Notes: generated by a model not told the origin, from the letters alone. A DNA stretch of 64,000 nt from Blautia wexlerae DSM 19850 (GCF_025148125.1 NZ_CP102267.1:316001-380000), one strand, 5' to 3'. Counted from the stretch's first letter, positions 28,883 to 38,844 are shown. Translations and numbers: made by a program.

Positions 28883-31288
28883 ATGTACAGAAAAAGACAC
28901 AAAAGAGGAAAGCGTCTGGCAAGTGTGTTTCTGACTGTGGCACTGATCACTGCAACAGTTCCCGTACAGGCAGCAGAGTTCGGCACTCCGGACAGTTTTG
29001 AAGAGATTTTCAGTTCAGGGGAAGAAGATTCGTGCATAACTGATACAGAAAATACTTTGCCGGCAGCTTCTGATTCGGAGAAAGTAATGGCATCGGAACT
29101 GTCACCAACACCAACAGTGACTTCGACACCGGAGGGTACACCTGCACTGACAGAAACACCGACTCCTTCGGTCACACCGATGCCGTCTTCAACACCGACT
29201 CCTTCAGTCACACCATCACCATCTCCCACGCCGACGATTAATCCGGAGAAAGAGGTAATGCTCCGGTTTATAGACGGAGAAGGAAATGAATGTGAACAGC
29301 TGCGAACAGTGATGTCCTGGGGTGAATCTTTGATCCTTCCCAATGTACCGGATACAGGTGCACCGGATATGTGGAAACTGGAAAAAAATGAAAAACTTGG
29401 AGATGCGATCACTCTGAAGGGTGGAGATATTCTTACTCTGAAGAAAGGCGAGAGCTGGAATCTGTTTCTCGAAAAAGGCATCCTGAACTTCTATATGCCA
29501 AAGAAATGTACGGTTTCCCTTTATAATAATTCAGGAACCAGTGTGTTTTCCAATGGAATTCTGCAGGCATATGAGACAAAAAACGTCATACTTCCGGATA
29601 TGCCATCATCTAAATACATTAATTATGGATGGACAGATACAAAGGGAAGTTCTGCTGTAAAATATGAACTGAATTCAGAATTTACAGTGACCGGTGACAC
29701 AGATTTTTACATTGTGCGCCGTACAGCACTTCAGGTGAATTTTAAGACCAATACAGGGGCAAGCAACAGTAAATTTACCAGACTGAATCAGAAAGTCGGA
29801 AAAGGACTTACAGTTACAATGCCGCAGGTACCTGTCAAGACAGGATATCAGTCTCTGGGATGGTCAAAGAATAAAAAAGCCTCCAAAGCTGACTATAAAG
29901 CAGGCCAGAATGTGACTATATCAAAAACACTGACTCTCTATGCTGTATATAAGAAATTGCCTTACACAGTTACTTTCAATAACAATAATGGAACAAGTAC
30001 CAGTAAAATTTATACCTCTCTCACCATGTATGCGTCAAAAAATCAGAAAGTGACACTGCCTGATGTGCCGAAAGTAAAGGGCTATACAAACTTGGGCTGG
30101 ACAACTGTAAAGGGAGAAACAGAACCGGAATATTCAGCCGGTGATACAGTAAAGATTACAAAGGCAACTCAGTTCTATGCAGTGTGCAGAAAGAGTAATT
30201 ATTATACGGTCAGCTACTATCTGGGAAATGGAAGCACTAATGCAGCTTATCAAAAACTTACTCAGACAGTAGAAGAGGGAACTGTTGTTACCTTTGCAAA
30301 AGTACCGGCAAGAACCGGTTATGTTAATCAGGGCTGGTCAAGTAAGAAAAATTCCGAGAAAGCAACAGCGAAGGCGAAATGTACAGTTAATAAAAATATC
30401 ACTCTTTATGCGGTACAGAAGAAGGCAGTACAGCTGACTTTCCACAGATGTGACGGCAGCACCTGGCAGAAAACGACTCTGGCAAAAGGAAGTTCTTATT
30501 CTCTTCCGGGCGTAAGGGATGCAGAAGGGTATACTTTTATGGGGTGGTCCACAAAACCGATGCAGAGTGTCTCTCCACAGTATGAGGCAGAAGAAAAAAT
30601 CACGGTAAATGGAAATATGGATCTCTATGCAGTGGTATTTAACAGAACAACGGAAACAGACCTTACAGAGGATCAGCTTCCGCAGGTAGATATCTATAAA
30701 TATAAACAGGTGATTTTTGTAGGTGATTCCCGTACGGAATTTATGGAAAATGTTCTGACAGGAATGGGAGAATCTGCGACTAAGAATGTGAAGTTTGTCT
30801 GCTCGGCAGGAAAGGGACTGGACTGGTTTACCACTACAGGATGGGCTCAGCTTTATTCCATAGTACAGCACGATTCCAACAGTATTCTTTCAAAGAAAAC
30901 CGCAGTGATCTTTAATTTTGGAGTAAACGACTTGTCAAAATCTGCAGATTATGCGGAGTATTATAACTGGATTGCACCACAGCTTAAAAGCAAAGGATGT
31001 GAACTGTACTTCATGTCTGTAAATCCGGTGAATCGTCTGATGCTTCCCAATGCGGGAAGAGCGGACAGAAGTGAGGCGGCAGTCAGATCATTCAATCAGT
31101 ATATGAAAGCAAATCTGTCTTCTGCTTATACTTATATTGATATGTATTCTTATCTGAAATCAACAGGATACAGCTTTGCCAGTGATCATTACGGAACTGG
31201 TACGGTAGATGACGGGCTTCACTATACTACAAGGACATATAAGCGTATTTTTGCAAAATGTATGGATTCATTGAGAGTGCCTGCCTGA
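28883..31288 (+). CDS. Secreted protein: InlB-type repeats and SGNH hydrolase domain
   Basis: 801 residues from ATG 28883 (GGAGG 6 nt upstream). Signal peptide at 1-33 (basic start, hydrophobic core, cut near VQAAEF). A Thr/Pro/Ser linker at about 75-125 (TPTPSVTPMPSS and similar). Then about five InlB_B/Flg_new-like beta repeats (about 230-590), each with GY..LGW and ITLYAV-like strands. The C-terminal 195 residues are an SGNH/GDSL hydrolase: FVGDSRTEFM (Ser), NFGVNDL (Asn), and DDGLHYTTRTYKRIF (Asp/His). Likely acts outside the cell on an ester, such as acetylated glycans. No sortase motif; attachment could be through the repeats. Confidence 0.85.
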   Translation: MYRKRHKRGKRLASVFLTVALITATVPVQAAEFGTPDSFEEIFSSGEEDSCITDTENTLPAASDSEKVMASELSPTPTVTSTPEGTPALTETPTPSVTPMPSSTPTPSVTPSPSPTPTINPEKEVMLRFIDGEGNECEQLRTVMSWGESLILPNVPDTGAPDMWKLEKNEKLGDAITLKGGDILTLKKGESWNLFLEKGILNFYMPKKCTVSLYNNSGTSVFSNGILQAYETKNVILPDMPSSKYINYGWTDTKGSSAVKYELNSEFTVTGDTDFYIVRRTALQVNFKTNTGASNSKFTRLNQKVGKGLTVTMPQVPVKTGYQSLGWSKNKKASKADYKAGQNVTISKTLTLYAVYKKLPYTVTFNNNNGTSTSKIYTSLTMYASKNQKVTLPDVPKVKGYTNLGWTTVKGETEPEYSAGDTVKITKATQFYAVCRKSNYYTVSYYLGNGSTNAAYQKLTQTVEEGTVVTFAKVPARTGYVNQGWSSKKNSEKATAKAKCTVNKNITLYAVQKKAVQLTFHRCDGSTWQKTTLAKGSSYSLPGVRDAEGYTFMGWSTKPMQSVSPQYEAEEKITVNGNMDLYAVVFNRTTETDLTEDQLPQVDIYKYKQVIFVGDSRTEFMENVLTGMGESATKNVKFVCSAGKGLDWFTTTGWAQLYSIVQHDSNSILSKKTAVIFNFGVNDLSKSADYAEYYNWIAPQLKSKGCELYFMSVNPVNRLMLPNAGRADRSEAAVRSFNQYMKANLSSAYTYIDMYSYLKSTGYSFASDHYGTGTVDDGLHYTTRTYKRIFAKCMDSLRVPA

Positions 31289-31359
31289 CCAAATGGCAGA
31301 GAGCATGATTTTGCTATACCTGACAAAAGAAAAAACATAGTTAAATACCAGATTACTCC

Positions 31360-31388
31360 TTGCGTGAAAACAGGGAATAGTCTATACT
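31360..31388 (+). promoter_or_regulatory. Promoter of asnS
   Basis: TTGCGT (31360-31365), 17 nt, TATACT (31383-31388). The start point would fall near 31395, right at the foot of a terminator-like hairpin. Confidence 0.6.
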
Positions 31389-31394
31389 AAAAGG

Positions 31395-31432
31395 CGAGAC
31401 GGCTGTTATCTGAAACAGCGTTTCGTCTTTTT
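31395..31432 (+). terminator. Hairpin with T run in the asnS leader
   Basis: CGAGAC-G-GCTGTT pairs with AACAGC-GTTTCG, followed by TCTTTTTG. Either the terminator of the surface protein gene or an attenuator at the very 5' end of the asnS transcript. No T-box signature (no TGGNACC antiterminator) is present. Confidence 0.7.
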
Positions 31433-31473
31433 GTGTAAGACCAGAACGATGAGGAGAAAGAGGAAACATAGAT

Positions 31474-32865
31474 ATGAAGTTAACAACAGTAAAAGAGATT
31501 TACAAAGAGAGAGAAAAATACCTGGATAAAGAGGTTACAGTAGGTGGATGGGTACGAAGCGTACGTGATTCCAAGACATTTGGATTTATCGTGCTTCACG
31601 ACGGAAGCTTCTTTGAGACTCTTCAGGTAGTTTATCACGATACAATGGAGAACTTTGCTGAGATCAGCAAATTAAACGTAGGTGCAGCGATCATTGTCAA
31701 AGGTACACTGGTAGCAACTCCACAGGCAAAACAGCCATTTGAGATCCAGGCAGCAGAAGTTACAGTAGAGGGTAATTCTGCACCTGATTATCCGCTTCAG
31801 AAGAAACGCCACAGTCTTGAATACTTAAGAACCATCACACATCTCCGTCCGAGAACAAACACATTCCAGGCAGTATTTCGTGTACGTTCTCTGTGTGCCT
31901 ATGCGATTCACCGTTTCTTCCAGGAGCAGGGATTTGTTTATGTGCATACTCCGCTGATCACAGGAAGCGACTGTGAAGGTGCAGGTGAGATGTTCCAGGT
32001 AACTACTCTGGATATGAACAACGTTCCGACAGATGACAAGGGTGCTGTAGATTACTCTCAGGATTTCTTCGGAAAAGAAACTAATCTGACAGTAAGCGGA
32101 CAGTTAAACTGCGAGACTTTTGCACAGGCATTCCGCAATGTTTATACTTTCGGACCAACCTTCCGCGCTGAGAATTCAAACACAACCCGCCATGCGGCAG
32201 AGTTCTGGATGATCGAGCCGGAATGCGCATTTGCAGATTTAAATGACAACATGGATCTTGCAGAGGCAATGCTGAAATATGTGATCCGTTATGTACTGGA
32301 GAATGCACCGGAAGAGATGAATTTCTTCAATTCTTTTGTTGATAAGGGACTTCTGGACAGACTGAACCATGTGATCAATTCTGAGTTTGGTCATGTTACT
32401 TACACAGAAGCAGTAGAGCTTCTGGAGAAGAACAACGATAAATTTGACTACAAAGTATTCTGGGGATGCGATCTGCAGACAGAGCATGAACGTTATCTTA
32501 CAGAAGAAATCTTTAAGAAACCTGTATTTGTAACAGATTATCCGAAAGAGATCAAAGCTTTCTACATGAAGATGAATGAGGATAACAAGACTGTTGCAGC
32601 TATGGACTGTCTGGTGCCTGGAATCGGTGAGATCATCGGTGGAAGCCAGAGAGAGGATGACATTGAGAAACTTGAGAAACGTATGGACGAGCTGGGACTT
32701 AAGAAAGAGGATTATGACTTCTATCTTGATCTTCGTAAATATGGTTCCACACGCCATTCAGGATTTGGTCTTGGATTTGAACGTTGCGTAATGTACCTTA
32801 CCGGCATGGGCAACATCCGCGACGTAATTCCATTCCCAAGAACTGTTAAAAACTGTGATTTATAA
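31474..32865 (+). CDS. asnS: Asparaginyl-tRNA synthetase
   Basis: 463 residues, class IIb. OB-fold anticodon domain ([20 protein letters not shown], about 21-40), motif 2 [20 protein letters not shown] and motif 3 [15 protein letters not shown] (about 430-444). The [13 protein letters not shown] segment marks AsnRS rather than AspRS. Length is normal. AGGAAACATAG upstream of the ATG. Confidence 0.97.
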   Translation: MKLTTVKEIYKEREKYLDKEVTVGGWVRSVRDSKTFGFIVLHDGSFFETLQVVYHDTMENFAEISKLNVGAAIIVKGTLVATPQAKQPFEIQAAEVTVEGNSAPDYPLQKKRHSLEYLRTITHLRPRTNTFQAVFRVRSLCAYAIHRFFQEQGFVYVHTPLITGSDCEGAGEMFQVTTLDMNNVPTDDKGAVDYSQDFFGKETNLTVSGQLNCETFAQAFRNVYTFGPTFRAENSNTTRHAAEFWMIEPECAFADLNDNMDLAEAMLKYVIRYVLENAPEEMNFFNSFVDKGLLDRLNHVINSEFGHVTYTEAVELLEKNNDKFDYKVFWGCDLQTEHERYLTEEIFKKPVFVTDYPKEIKAFYMKMNEDNKTVAAMDCLVPGIGEIIGGSQREDDIEKLEKRMDELGLKKEDYDFYLDLRKYGSTRHSGFGLGFERCVMYLTGMGNIRDVIPFPRTVKNCDL

Positions 32866-32949
32866 TTTGACTGATATCAGTATTGTGGGAGCATTGAAGC
32901 TGCAGAGCAATCCGCAGATATCAAAAATGTTATAGAAAGAGAGATTGGC

Positions 32950-34002
32950 ATGAGATTTATTCATCTTGCAGATGTACACCTTGGTGCAGTTCCTGACAGG
33001 GGCTGTCCATGGAGCAGCAGGCGGGAGGAAGAAATCTGGGAAACTTTCCGCCGGGTTATTGCGGGTATCCGCGAGAATCCGGTGGATTTGTTATTTATAG
33101 CAGGAGATTTGTTCCACCGCCAGCCTCTTCTACGGGAACTGAAAGAAGTAAATAACCTGTTTTCCACCATCCCGGATACCCGGGTTTATCTGATGGCAGG
33201 AAATCATGACTATATTAAGGCTGATTCTTTTTACCGGGATTTTCAGTGGGAAAAGAATGTGACATTTTTTAAGAATGAACAGCTTACCTGTGTGAAAGAT
33301 GAGAAACTGGATGTTTATGTATATGGACTGAGCTATGAACATCAGGAAATAGAGAATCCTCTGTATGATTCTATACATCCTGCAGAGGGAGAGGGGGTTC
33401 ACATTTTACTGGCTCATGGTGGAGATGCGAAGCATATCCCCATGAATATCAAATCAATTGCTGCGTCAGGATTTGATTATATTGCATTAGGACATATTCA
33501 TAAACCCCAGATTCTGATCCGGGATAATGCAGCTTATGCAGGTGCGTTGGAGCCTGTTGACAGAAATGATCTGGGTGATCATGGATACATAGAAGGACAT
33601 CTGGAAAACGGAAGGCTTAAGACAAATTTTGTTCCTTTTGCCTGCCGTTCCTATGAGCAGATTCTTCTGATGCTGCGTGAAGATTCTACACAGGCATCTC
33701 TGGAAGATATGCTGAAGGCGGATCTGGCGAATAAAGGACGCATGAATATCTACAGGATCGTGATCCAAGGAACCAGGGCACCAGAGCTTCTGCTGCTTCC
33801 CGAGAGACTGAAGTCTTTTGGCTACGTAACAGAGGTTCTGGATGAATCAAAGCCTTCCTATGATCTGGAAGCACTTCAAAAAAAATATAGTGGAACACTG
33901 ATCGGTGACTATATCAGTTATTTTCTTGAAAAAGACAGAAATGCAGTGGAGGAGAAGGCATTATATTATGGTCTTCAGGCTTTACTGGAAACAAGCAGGT
34001 GA
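32950..34002 (+). CDS. DNA repair exonuclease-like metallophosphoesterase (SbcD/YhaO family)
   Basis: 350 residues. Phosphoesterase motifs FIHLADVHLG (4-12), LLFIAGDLFHR, YLMAGNHDY, LLAHGG and IALGHIHKP (all five metal-binding blocks) are intact. Partner of the ATPase-like gene 10 nt downstream, as Mre11/SbcD is of Rad50/SbcC or YhaO of YhaN. Predicted DNA nuclease in end processing; here in a clostridial two-gene unit. Only the YhaN partner looks altered. Confidence 0.88.
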   Translation: MRFIHLADVHLGAVPDRGCPWSSRREEEIWETFRRVIAGIRENPVDLLFIAGDLFHRQPLLRELKEVNNLFSTIPDTRVYLMAGNHDYIKADSFYRDFQWEKNVTFFKNEQLTCVKDEKLDVYVYGLSYEHQEIENPLYDSIHPAEGEGVHILLAHGGDAKHIPMNIKSIAASGFDYIALGHIHKPQILIRDNAAYAGALEPVDRNDLGDHGYIEGHLENGRLKTNFVPFACRSYEQILLMLREDSTQASLEDMLKADLANKGRMNIYRIVIQGTRAPELLLLPERLKSFGYVTEVLDESKPSYDLEALQKKYSGTLIGDYISYFLEKDRNAVEEKALYYGLQALLETSR

Positions 34003-34012
34003 CAGACAGAAT

Positions 34013-35338
34013 ATGATTATCAGACAGTTAAATATTAAAAACTCTGGAGAAATCCATGATAAAACTTTAGAGTTTTCTCCGGGAATTAACGTTCTGTATG
34101 GAGAGAATGAAAGCGAAAGAGCGATAGTACATACGTATATTAAAAATATGTTTCTCGGAGATATCAGTGAAGCAATCTACGATAATGCAGTTTTTGCTGC
34201 GAAGTTAAAGAGTCCGACAGAACAGGATCTGGCTCGGGAGCTGCAAAAATTTATGACCGGCTATCAGGGAACTGCAGACAGCTCCATGGATCTGGGACGG
34301 GCCATGCAGATGCTCAAGATGTCCAGAAAGGGTTATCTGGTCCAGGCAGACAGAAAACAGAAAGAGACAGAACAGGAGAGGCAGAAACTTCTGACCAGGA
34401 TGGATGATATCATAAGTGATCTGAATAATCTGAATGGAAAGCTGGATCAGATTAATGAGAAAGAGGAGTCGTTACGGATGCATCCCGGAGATGAAAATGG
34501 TGCGGTTATTCTGGATGAGAGAATGGCACAGGCAAAGGCAAAAAGAAACAGCTTTGCAATGGGAATGCTGATATCGGCCGCTGCCGGCATCTTTGGATTG
34601 ATTCTGACTGCGATTATAGCGGACAGTGTTTCGGTAAGTCTGATCGTAGCGGTTATTGCAGCTGCGTTGGTGGGATTTTGTGGAAAACAGCAGCTGAAGT
34701 ATGCAAGGGAATTTCAGAAGAGAATACGGATGAAGAAACGCTGGGTATCCAGGCAGGAGAAACTCAGATGCAGTAAAGAAAATCTCAGACAGGACTATGA
34801 TGAGAAAGAAACAGAACTTTGTAACCTTAAGGAAGAATACCGGGAATACGAAGAAAATTCTTTTCTGCTTACATCGGAAGAGCGGGAGGTACAGGCTCTG
34901 AATATGGCGATGGAAACCATAGAGAGAATGTCAGGAAATATTCATCTTCAGGTGGGACGAAAGCTGCAGATACGTACTTCTCAGATTTTGAGTGAGATTA
35001 CAGATGGTGAATATCAGGACGTACAGATGGATGCGGCATCCCACATGACAGTAACTACCGGGAACGGAGTGGAAGCACTGGAATGTCTCAGCCGCGGCAC
35101 TCTGGAGCTGATTTATTTTGCCATGCGCATGGCTGCAGGAGAGCTTCTGTGTCAGGAAGAAAGTCTGCCGGTGATACTGGATGATATCTTTGGGATGTAT
35201 GAGGAAGAAGATCTTGAGGCAGTTCTTGGATGGATGTATAAGGAGAAAAAGCAGGTTATCATCAGTACCTGCAGTAAACGCGAGATGGAACTTCTGGACA
35301 GAGAGGGAATCCCTTATGGGAAGCAAATTATTTCCTGA
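34013..35338 (+). CDS. YhaN/Rad50-like coiled-coil protein with degenerate P-loop
   Basis: 441 residues from ATG 34013. The N-terminus MIIRQLNIKNSGEIHDKTLE and INVLYGENES follow the SMC/Rad50 pattern, but the P-loop reads GENESERAIVHTYI where GENESGKST is expected: the lysine and the following Ser/Thr are missing. A coiled coil (about 105-185 and 230-300) flanks two membrane helices (about 180-225: MGMLISAAAGIFGLILTAII and VSLIVAVIAAALVGF). The ABC signature-like LSRGTLELIYFAMRMAAG and the Walker B VILDDIFGMYEEED are kept. Short for YhaN. ATP binding is thus doubtful unless a partner helps. Confidence 0.78.
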   Translation: MIIRQLNIKNSGEIHDKTLEFSPGINVLYGENESERAIVHTYIKNMFLGDISEAIYDNAVFAAKLKSPTEQDLARELQKFMTGYQGTADSSMDLGRAMQMLKMSRKGYLVQADRKQKETEQERQKLLTRMDDIISDLNNLNGKLDQINEKEESLRMHPGDENGAVILDERMAQAKAKRNSFAMGMLISAAAGIFGLILTAIIADSVSVSLIVAVIAAALVGFCGKQQLKYAREFQKRIRMKKRWVSRQEKLRCSKENLRQDYDEKETELCNLKEEYREYEENSFLLTSEEREVQALNMAMETIERMSGNIHLQVGRKLQIRTSQILSEITDGEYQDVQMDAASHMTVTTGNGVEALECLSRGTLELIYFAMRMAAGELLCQEESLPVILDDIFGMYEEEDLEAVLGWMYKEKKQVIISTCSKREMELLDREGIPYGKQIIS

Positions 35339-35410
35339 ATTTTTAACCAGACTGCGAAGCAGTTATTCAGTGTAGGGCCGTATAGAAGAGTAGATTGCAT
35401 TATATATAAC

Positions 35411-35482
35411 AAAAAGAGAGATTTCATGTACTGCAGGAATTTCGGATGAAACAGCCGGAACAGAACATGAAATCTCTTTTTA
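35411..35482. terminator. Bidirectional terminator between yhaN-like and prs-like genes
   Basis: AAAAAGAGAGATTTCATGT (35411-35429) pairs perfectly with ACATGAAATCTCTTTTT (35464-35480) around a 34-nt loop. The stem carries A and T runs so that it ends both converging transcripts. Confidence 0.85.
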
Positions 35483-35501
35483 TAAATTTTACAGAAGTTA
35501 T

Positions 35502-36689
35502 TTATTTCTCATCATACTGAGCCATATAATTGCTTACGCAGCGGTTGATCCTGTCAACCGGGTTGAGCAGATAGCTTACGGACTGATCATGATTAAGAGT
35601 ATCAATGATCAGGGCGATATATTTACTCATATCACAGGAGATGTAGTAATCTTTTGCAAGAAGCTCAGGAGACTGATAGATCAGGTTTGTAGTGAGCAGT
35701 TTGTCAAACACTCCTGCCTTATGAGCCTCATCAAATTTCTCGAGTCCGTTTGTAAACAGTCCGAAAGTAGAGCAGATATAAATTCTGCCTGCTCCTCTTT
35801 CCTTGAGGAGAGAAGAAATCTTAAGAACTGTATCACCGGAAGAAATCATATCATCGATCAGGATCATATCTTTGCCCTTAAGGTTTGGACCGAGGAATTC
35901 GTAAGCTGCGATCGGGTGACGTCCGTTGATTCTCTTGGAGTAATCCAGACGTTTGTAATACATACCCATATCAACACCAAGGATATTGGCAAGATAGATT
36001 GCGCGGTTCATGCTTCCCTCATCAGGGCTGATGATCATGAAATGATCGTTGTCGATGTGAAGTCCTTTCTCATGGTTGAGAAGAGCTTTGATAAACTGAT
36101 AGGATGGCTGTACAGTCTCAAATCCATGCAGAGGTGTTGCATTCTGCACGCGCGCGTCATGTGCGTCAAAAGTGATGATGTTTTCCACACCCATACTTAC
36201 AAGCTCCTGAAGTGCTGTTGCACAGTCCAGGGATTCTCTGCCGCTGCGGATATTCTGGCGGCTTTCGTACAGATAAGGCATGATCACGTTTACTCTGCGG
36301 GCTTTGCCGCCGATTGCGCCGATCACACGTTTCAGATCCTGAAAATGGTCATCAGGAGACATAAGATTCTCGTATGGTCCGATGCTGTAGGTAAGACTGT
36401 AGTTACATACATCAACCATCAGATAGATATCGTCACCACGTACAGATTCCATGATCGTACATTTCGCCTCACCGGAACCGAAACGTGCTGTCTGGACCGG
36501 TATCAGATAGGACTCTCTCTGATAACCCTCAAATGCAAAAGAATCAAGCTCTTCGTGGCTGCGCTCTTTACGCCACTGTATCAGCCATTCATTTACTTTT
36601 TCACCCAGATCCTTACAGCTGATCAGAGGGATCAGACCAAGTCTGCCCACCGGAAGTGTAGTTAAATCTTTAGTTGTTGCCTGTGCCAT
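35502..36689 (-). CDS. Ribose-phosphate pyrophosphokinase-like protein (long form)
   Basis: 395 residues, about 80 longer than typical Prs. Predicted to make PRPP from ribose-5-phosphate and ATP. PRPP loop MILIDDMISSGDTV (about 276-289), an N-terminal flag region GSGEAKCTIMESVRGDDIYL with the ATP-binding VRGDD motif, and FDAHDARVQN close to the catalytic loop. The extra length is at the ends. It is last in the leftward dnaD-dnaI-prs block, 4 nt after dnaI. Long Prs paralogues are frequent in Clostridia; whether it is the main Prs is unknown. Confidence 0.85.
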   Translation of the reverse strand: MAQATTKDLTTLPVGRLGLIPLISCKDLGEKVNEWLIQWRKERSHEELDSFAFEGYQRESYLIPVQTARFGSGEAKCTIMESVRGDDIYLMVDVCNYSLTYSIGPYENLMSPDDHFQDLKRVIGAIGGKARRVNVIMPYLYESRQNIRSGRESLDCATALQELVSMGVENIITFDAHDARVQNATPLHGFETVQPSYQFIKALLNHEKGLHIDNDHFMIISPDEGSMNRAIYLANILGVDMGMYYKRLDYSKRINGRHPIAAYEFLGPNLKGKDMILIDDMISSGDTVLKISSLLKERGAGRIYICSTFGLFTNGLEKFDEAHKAGVFDKLLTTNLIYQSPELLAKDYYISCDMSKYIALIIDTLNHDQSVSYLLNPVDRINRCVSNYMAQYDEK

Positions 36690-36692
36690 GTT

Positions 36693-37676
36693 TTATTTTC
36701 CTCCTAAAAAAATTTTCTGTATACGGATATCCTTTCCTTCCAGCTTCACCATACGGTAGTTGCTGGCGATTCTCGAAAAGGTTCGTTCGGAATAAGTATC
36801 CGAGAAATTTTCCAGTTTCAGATTTGTTGATATGATCGTAGACTTCCTGCGCATGATGCGTTCATTTATGCACAAAAACAACTGGGAAGAGACAAAGCTG
36901 TTTGTAAGTTCAGTTCCCAGGTCGTCGATGATCAGCAGATCGCTGTCAAATACAAATTCCTGTCCTTCTGTTTTATCTCTGGAGAATTTGGAGTCTGCCA
37001 GCAGTTCAAACAGATCAAATGCGGAAAAGTACATAACGCAATGTGCTGATTCCAGAAGATCATGAGCAATACAGTGAGAAAGAAAAGTCTTACCCACACC
37101 GGTATCACCGTAAAGAAACAGATTCTCAAAGGAACTGTCAAAATTTCTCACAAAACCTCTGGCAATATCATAAGCTCTCCGGGCCGTCTCTCTTTCTGTC
37201 AGTCCGGTAGCTTCGTTCTTCATTGTATCAGAATAATAATCAAAAGAAAAGTGGTCAAAGTTTTCTTTTTTGAGAATTTCTTTTAAATTGGACTGCGTAT
37301 AGAGCAGTTCTATCTCTGCTTTCTTAAAACAGGTACATTTTTGGCTTCCGACGTAACCGGTATCCTGACAGACCGGACACTTATATGGAAGTTCCAGATA
37401 ATTCTCCGGATATGAGTTACATACCAGCAGGGCATTGCGCTCCTGGGACAGAAGAGAGATTGCAGCTTTAAGGTCCTCAAGACCTGATGATTCTCCGCTT
37501 AAGAGTGCTCTTGCTTTTTTGGCGCTTAAGGTGGCAACCTCTTCATCTATTTCGTGGATGCGCGGGATTTTTTTATAAATCTCCTGAGTACGCTCCTCCA
37601 GAATACGTCTGTTCTGAGACTGGGTCTTGCTGTATTCCCGCATGATCGTATCATACTGATAATTCTGTAAAGGCAT
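36693..37676 (-). CDS. Helicase loader-like AAA+ ATPase (DnaC/DnaI family)
   Basis: 327 residues. N-terminal helical region with a zinc-like cluster CPVCQDTGY..SQKCTC (about 113-130), then the AAA+ core: Walker A LYGDTGVGKTFL (about 190-201), Walker B DLLIIDDLGTE, sensor I IISTNL and the arginine finger area SRIASNYRMV. Loads the DnaB-type replicative helicase. It lies 4 nt before the prs-like gene and 68 nt after dnaD, forming a replication-initiation unit downstream of a DnaA-box cluster. Confidence 0.92.
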   Translation of the reverse strand: MPLQNYQYDTIMREYSKTQSQNRRILEERTQEIYKKIPRIHEIDEEVATLSAKKARALLSGESSGLEDLKAAISLLSQERNALLVCNSYPENYLELPYKCPVCQDTGYVGSQKCTCFKKAEIELLYTQSNLKEILKKENFDHFSFDYYSDTMKNEATGLTERETARRAYDIARGFVRNFDSSFENLFLYGDTGVGKTFLSHCIAHDLLESAHCVMYFSAFDLFELLADSKFSRDKTEGQEFVFDSDLLIIDDLGTELTNSFVSSQLFLCINERIMRRKSTIISTNLKLENFSDTYSERTFSRIASNYRMVKLEGKDIRIQKIFLGGK

Positions 37677-37744
37677 GACTTCACACCCTTTCGTTTGTTT
37701 TTTTGTAGCTGTTCAGTGACTTTCAGACGATTATGTCACTGCCG

Positions 37745-38827
37745 TTACTGATTCAGTAATTTCTTTTCATATTCGTTAAAGTCGTACTGTCGCTGATGGA
37801 AATTGTTAAACCGGTTTGATGTAGCCGGTTTGGAAGCTGCTTTTCGCTGGGTATTCTTTTCCAGCTTCTGGCGCTGATGCTGAGCATCGAGGAGCCGGAC
37901 ATCTGCAAGTGTACGGACATTTTTATCTTTCCATCCGGAAAGGATTTTATCTGCATACTGGAAACTTGGCTGTCCGGTAGAGAGAACTGTACGGCTGCAG
38001 GCTTCCTGGATGATATCCATGGTAAAACCATAATCATTCAGCCAGGTGTTCATAAGAGAAATCTCTGTATCTACCGGATTTCGTCCGCTGATTCCCATTG
38101 ATTTAAAAATAGTAAAGTATTCTTTGGCATAACGGGAATTTGCCTCTTTTGCCATGGTGACAGTGGTGATTCCCTCATCTGCCCAGGCAAGAGCAACGGT
38201 TTCTATGTAACGCATACTCTTATGCCCGCGGCTGACACTGTATTCGATCAGGTACTCGATCAGATCAGGCGAGAATTTCAGCTCATCATAGAAAAACAGG
38301 ATCTTTTTCATCTCGGTAGGAGTGAGCGTTTTGCCGAGATACTGTTCTGCGATATAGAGGAGCTGTACGATCTCATCATTTTGCTTTAATTCTTTTACAC
38401 GGTCAGGAGACAGTGCAGTGGCTGATCTGGTGGTCTGCTTCACAGGCTGTGCCGGCGCAGAAGAAGTCTGGGGTTCTGTTTTTGTAACAGGGGCTGCCGA
38501 AACAGTTGTGTCGGAAGCAGCAGATTTTACAGGTGGTACATTCAATATGATATCTGCTATATCTTCGTTATTTCTGTAGGTTAAAGTAAGGAGTTTTTCT
38601 TTCTCCCAGTATTTCAGAGCGCGGATAATGTCACGTTCTGTACAGAAGAAATGATCAGCCATCTGCTCCAGACTGAAGGGTACAGAGGTGTCAGAAAGAA
38701 GCCTCAGAAGATAGATATATACTTTCACAAATTCTCCATTGGCCCCAGGCATATAGTTGTCTATGAAATTGTTGGTTAATACAGTTACTTCCGCATTGCG
38801 GGAATTCTGTAAAGTGATCATAGCCAT
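37745..38827 (-). CDS. dnaD: DnaD-domain replication initiation protein
   Basis: 360 residues from ATG 38827; the open frame runs on to 39052, but that part reads through a repeat and a promoter. An N-terminal winged helix (EVTVLTNNFIDNYMPGANG to about 100) and two DDBH2 domains (about 185-250 and 265-335), the second ending in the FQYADKILSGW motif. DnaD-like proteins help DnaA and the helicase loader at the origin. Its 5' UTR carries two matched hairpins. The exact class (DnaD or DnaB of Bacillus) is not decided by eye. Confidence 0.88.
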   Translation of the reverse strand: MAMITLQNSRNAEVTVLTNNFIDNYMPGANGEFVKVYIYLLRLLSDTSVPFSLEQMADHFFCTERDIIRALKYWEKEKLLTLTYRNNEDIADIILNVPPVKSAASDTTVSAAPVTKTEPQTSSAPAQPVKQTTRSATALSPDRVKELKQNDEIVQLLYIAEQYLGKTLTPTEMKKILFFYDELKFSPDLIEYLIEYSVSRGHKSMRYIETVALAWADEGITTVTMAKEANSRYAKEYFTIFKSMGISGRNPVDTEISLMNTWLNDYGFTMDIIQEACSRTVLSTGQPSFQYADKILSGWKDKNVRTLADVRLLDAQHQRQKLEKNTQRKAASKPATSNRFNNFHQRQYDFNEYEKKLLNQ

Positions 38828-38844
38828 GAATTTCCACTCTCTTT

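Noticed and set aside
31290..31473. T-box riboswitch ahead of asnS
   Set aside because: No T-box consensus (TGGNACC) or specifier stem; only one short hairpin exists.
35589..36665. 358-codon plus-strand frame over the prs-like gene
   Set aside because: Antisense shadow of a gene with clear PRPP motif and ribosome site.
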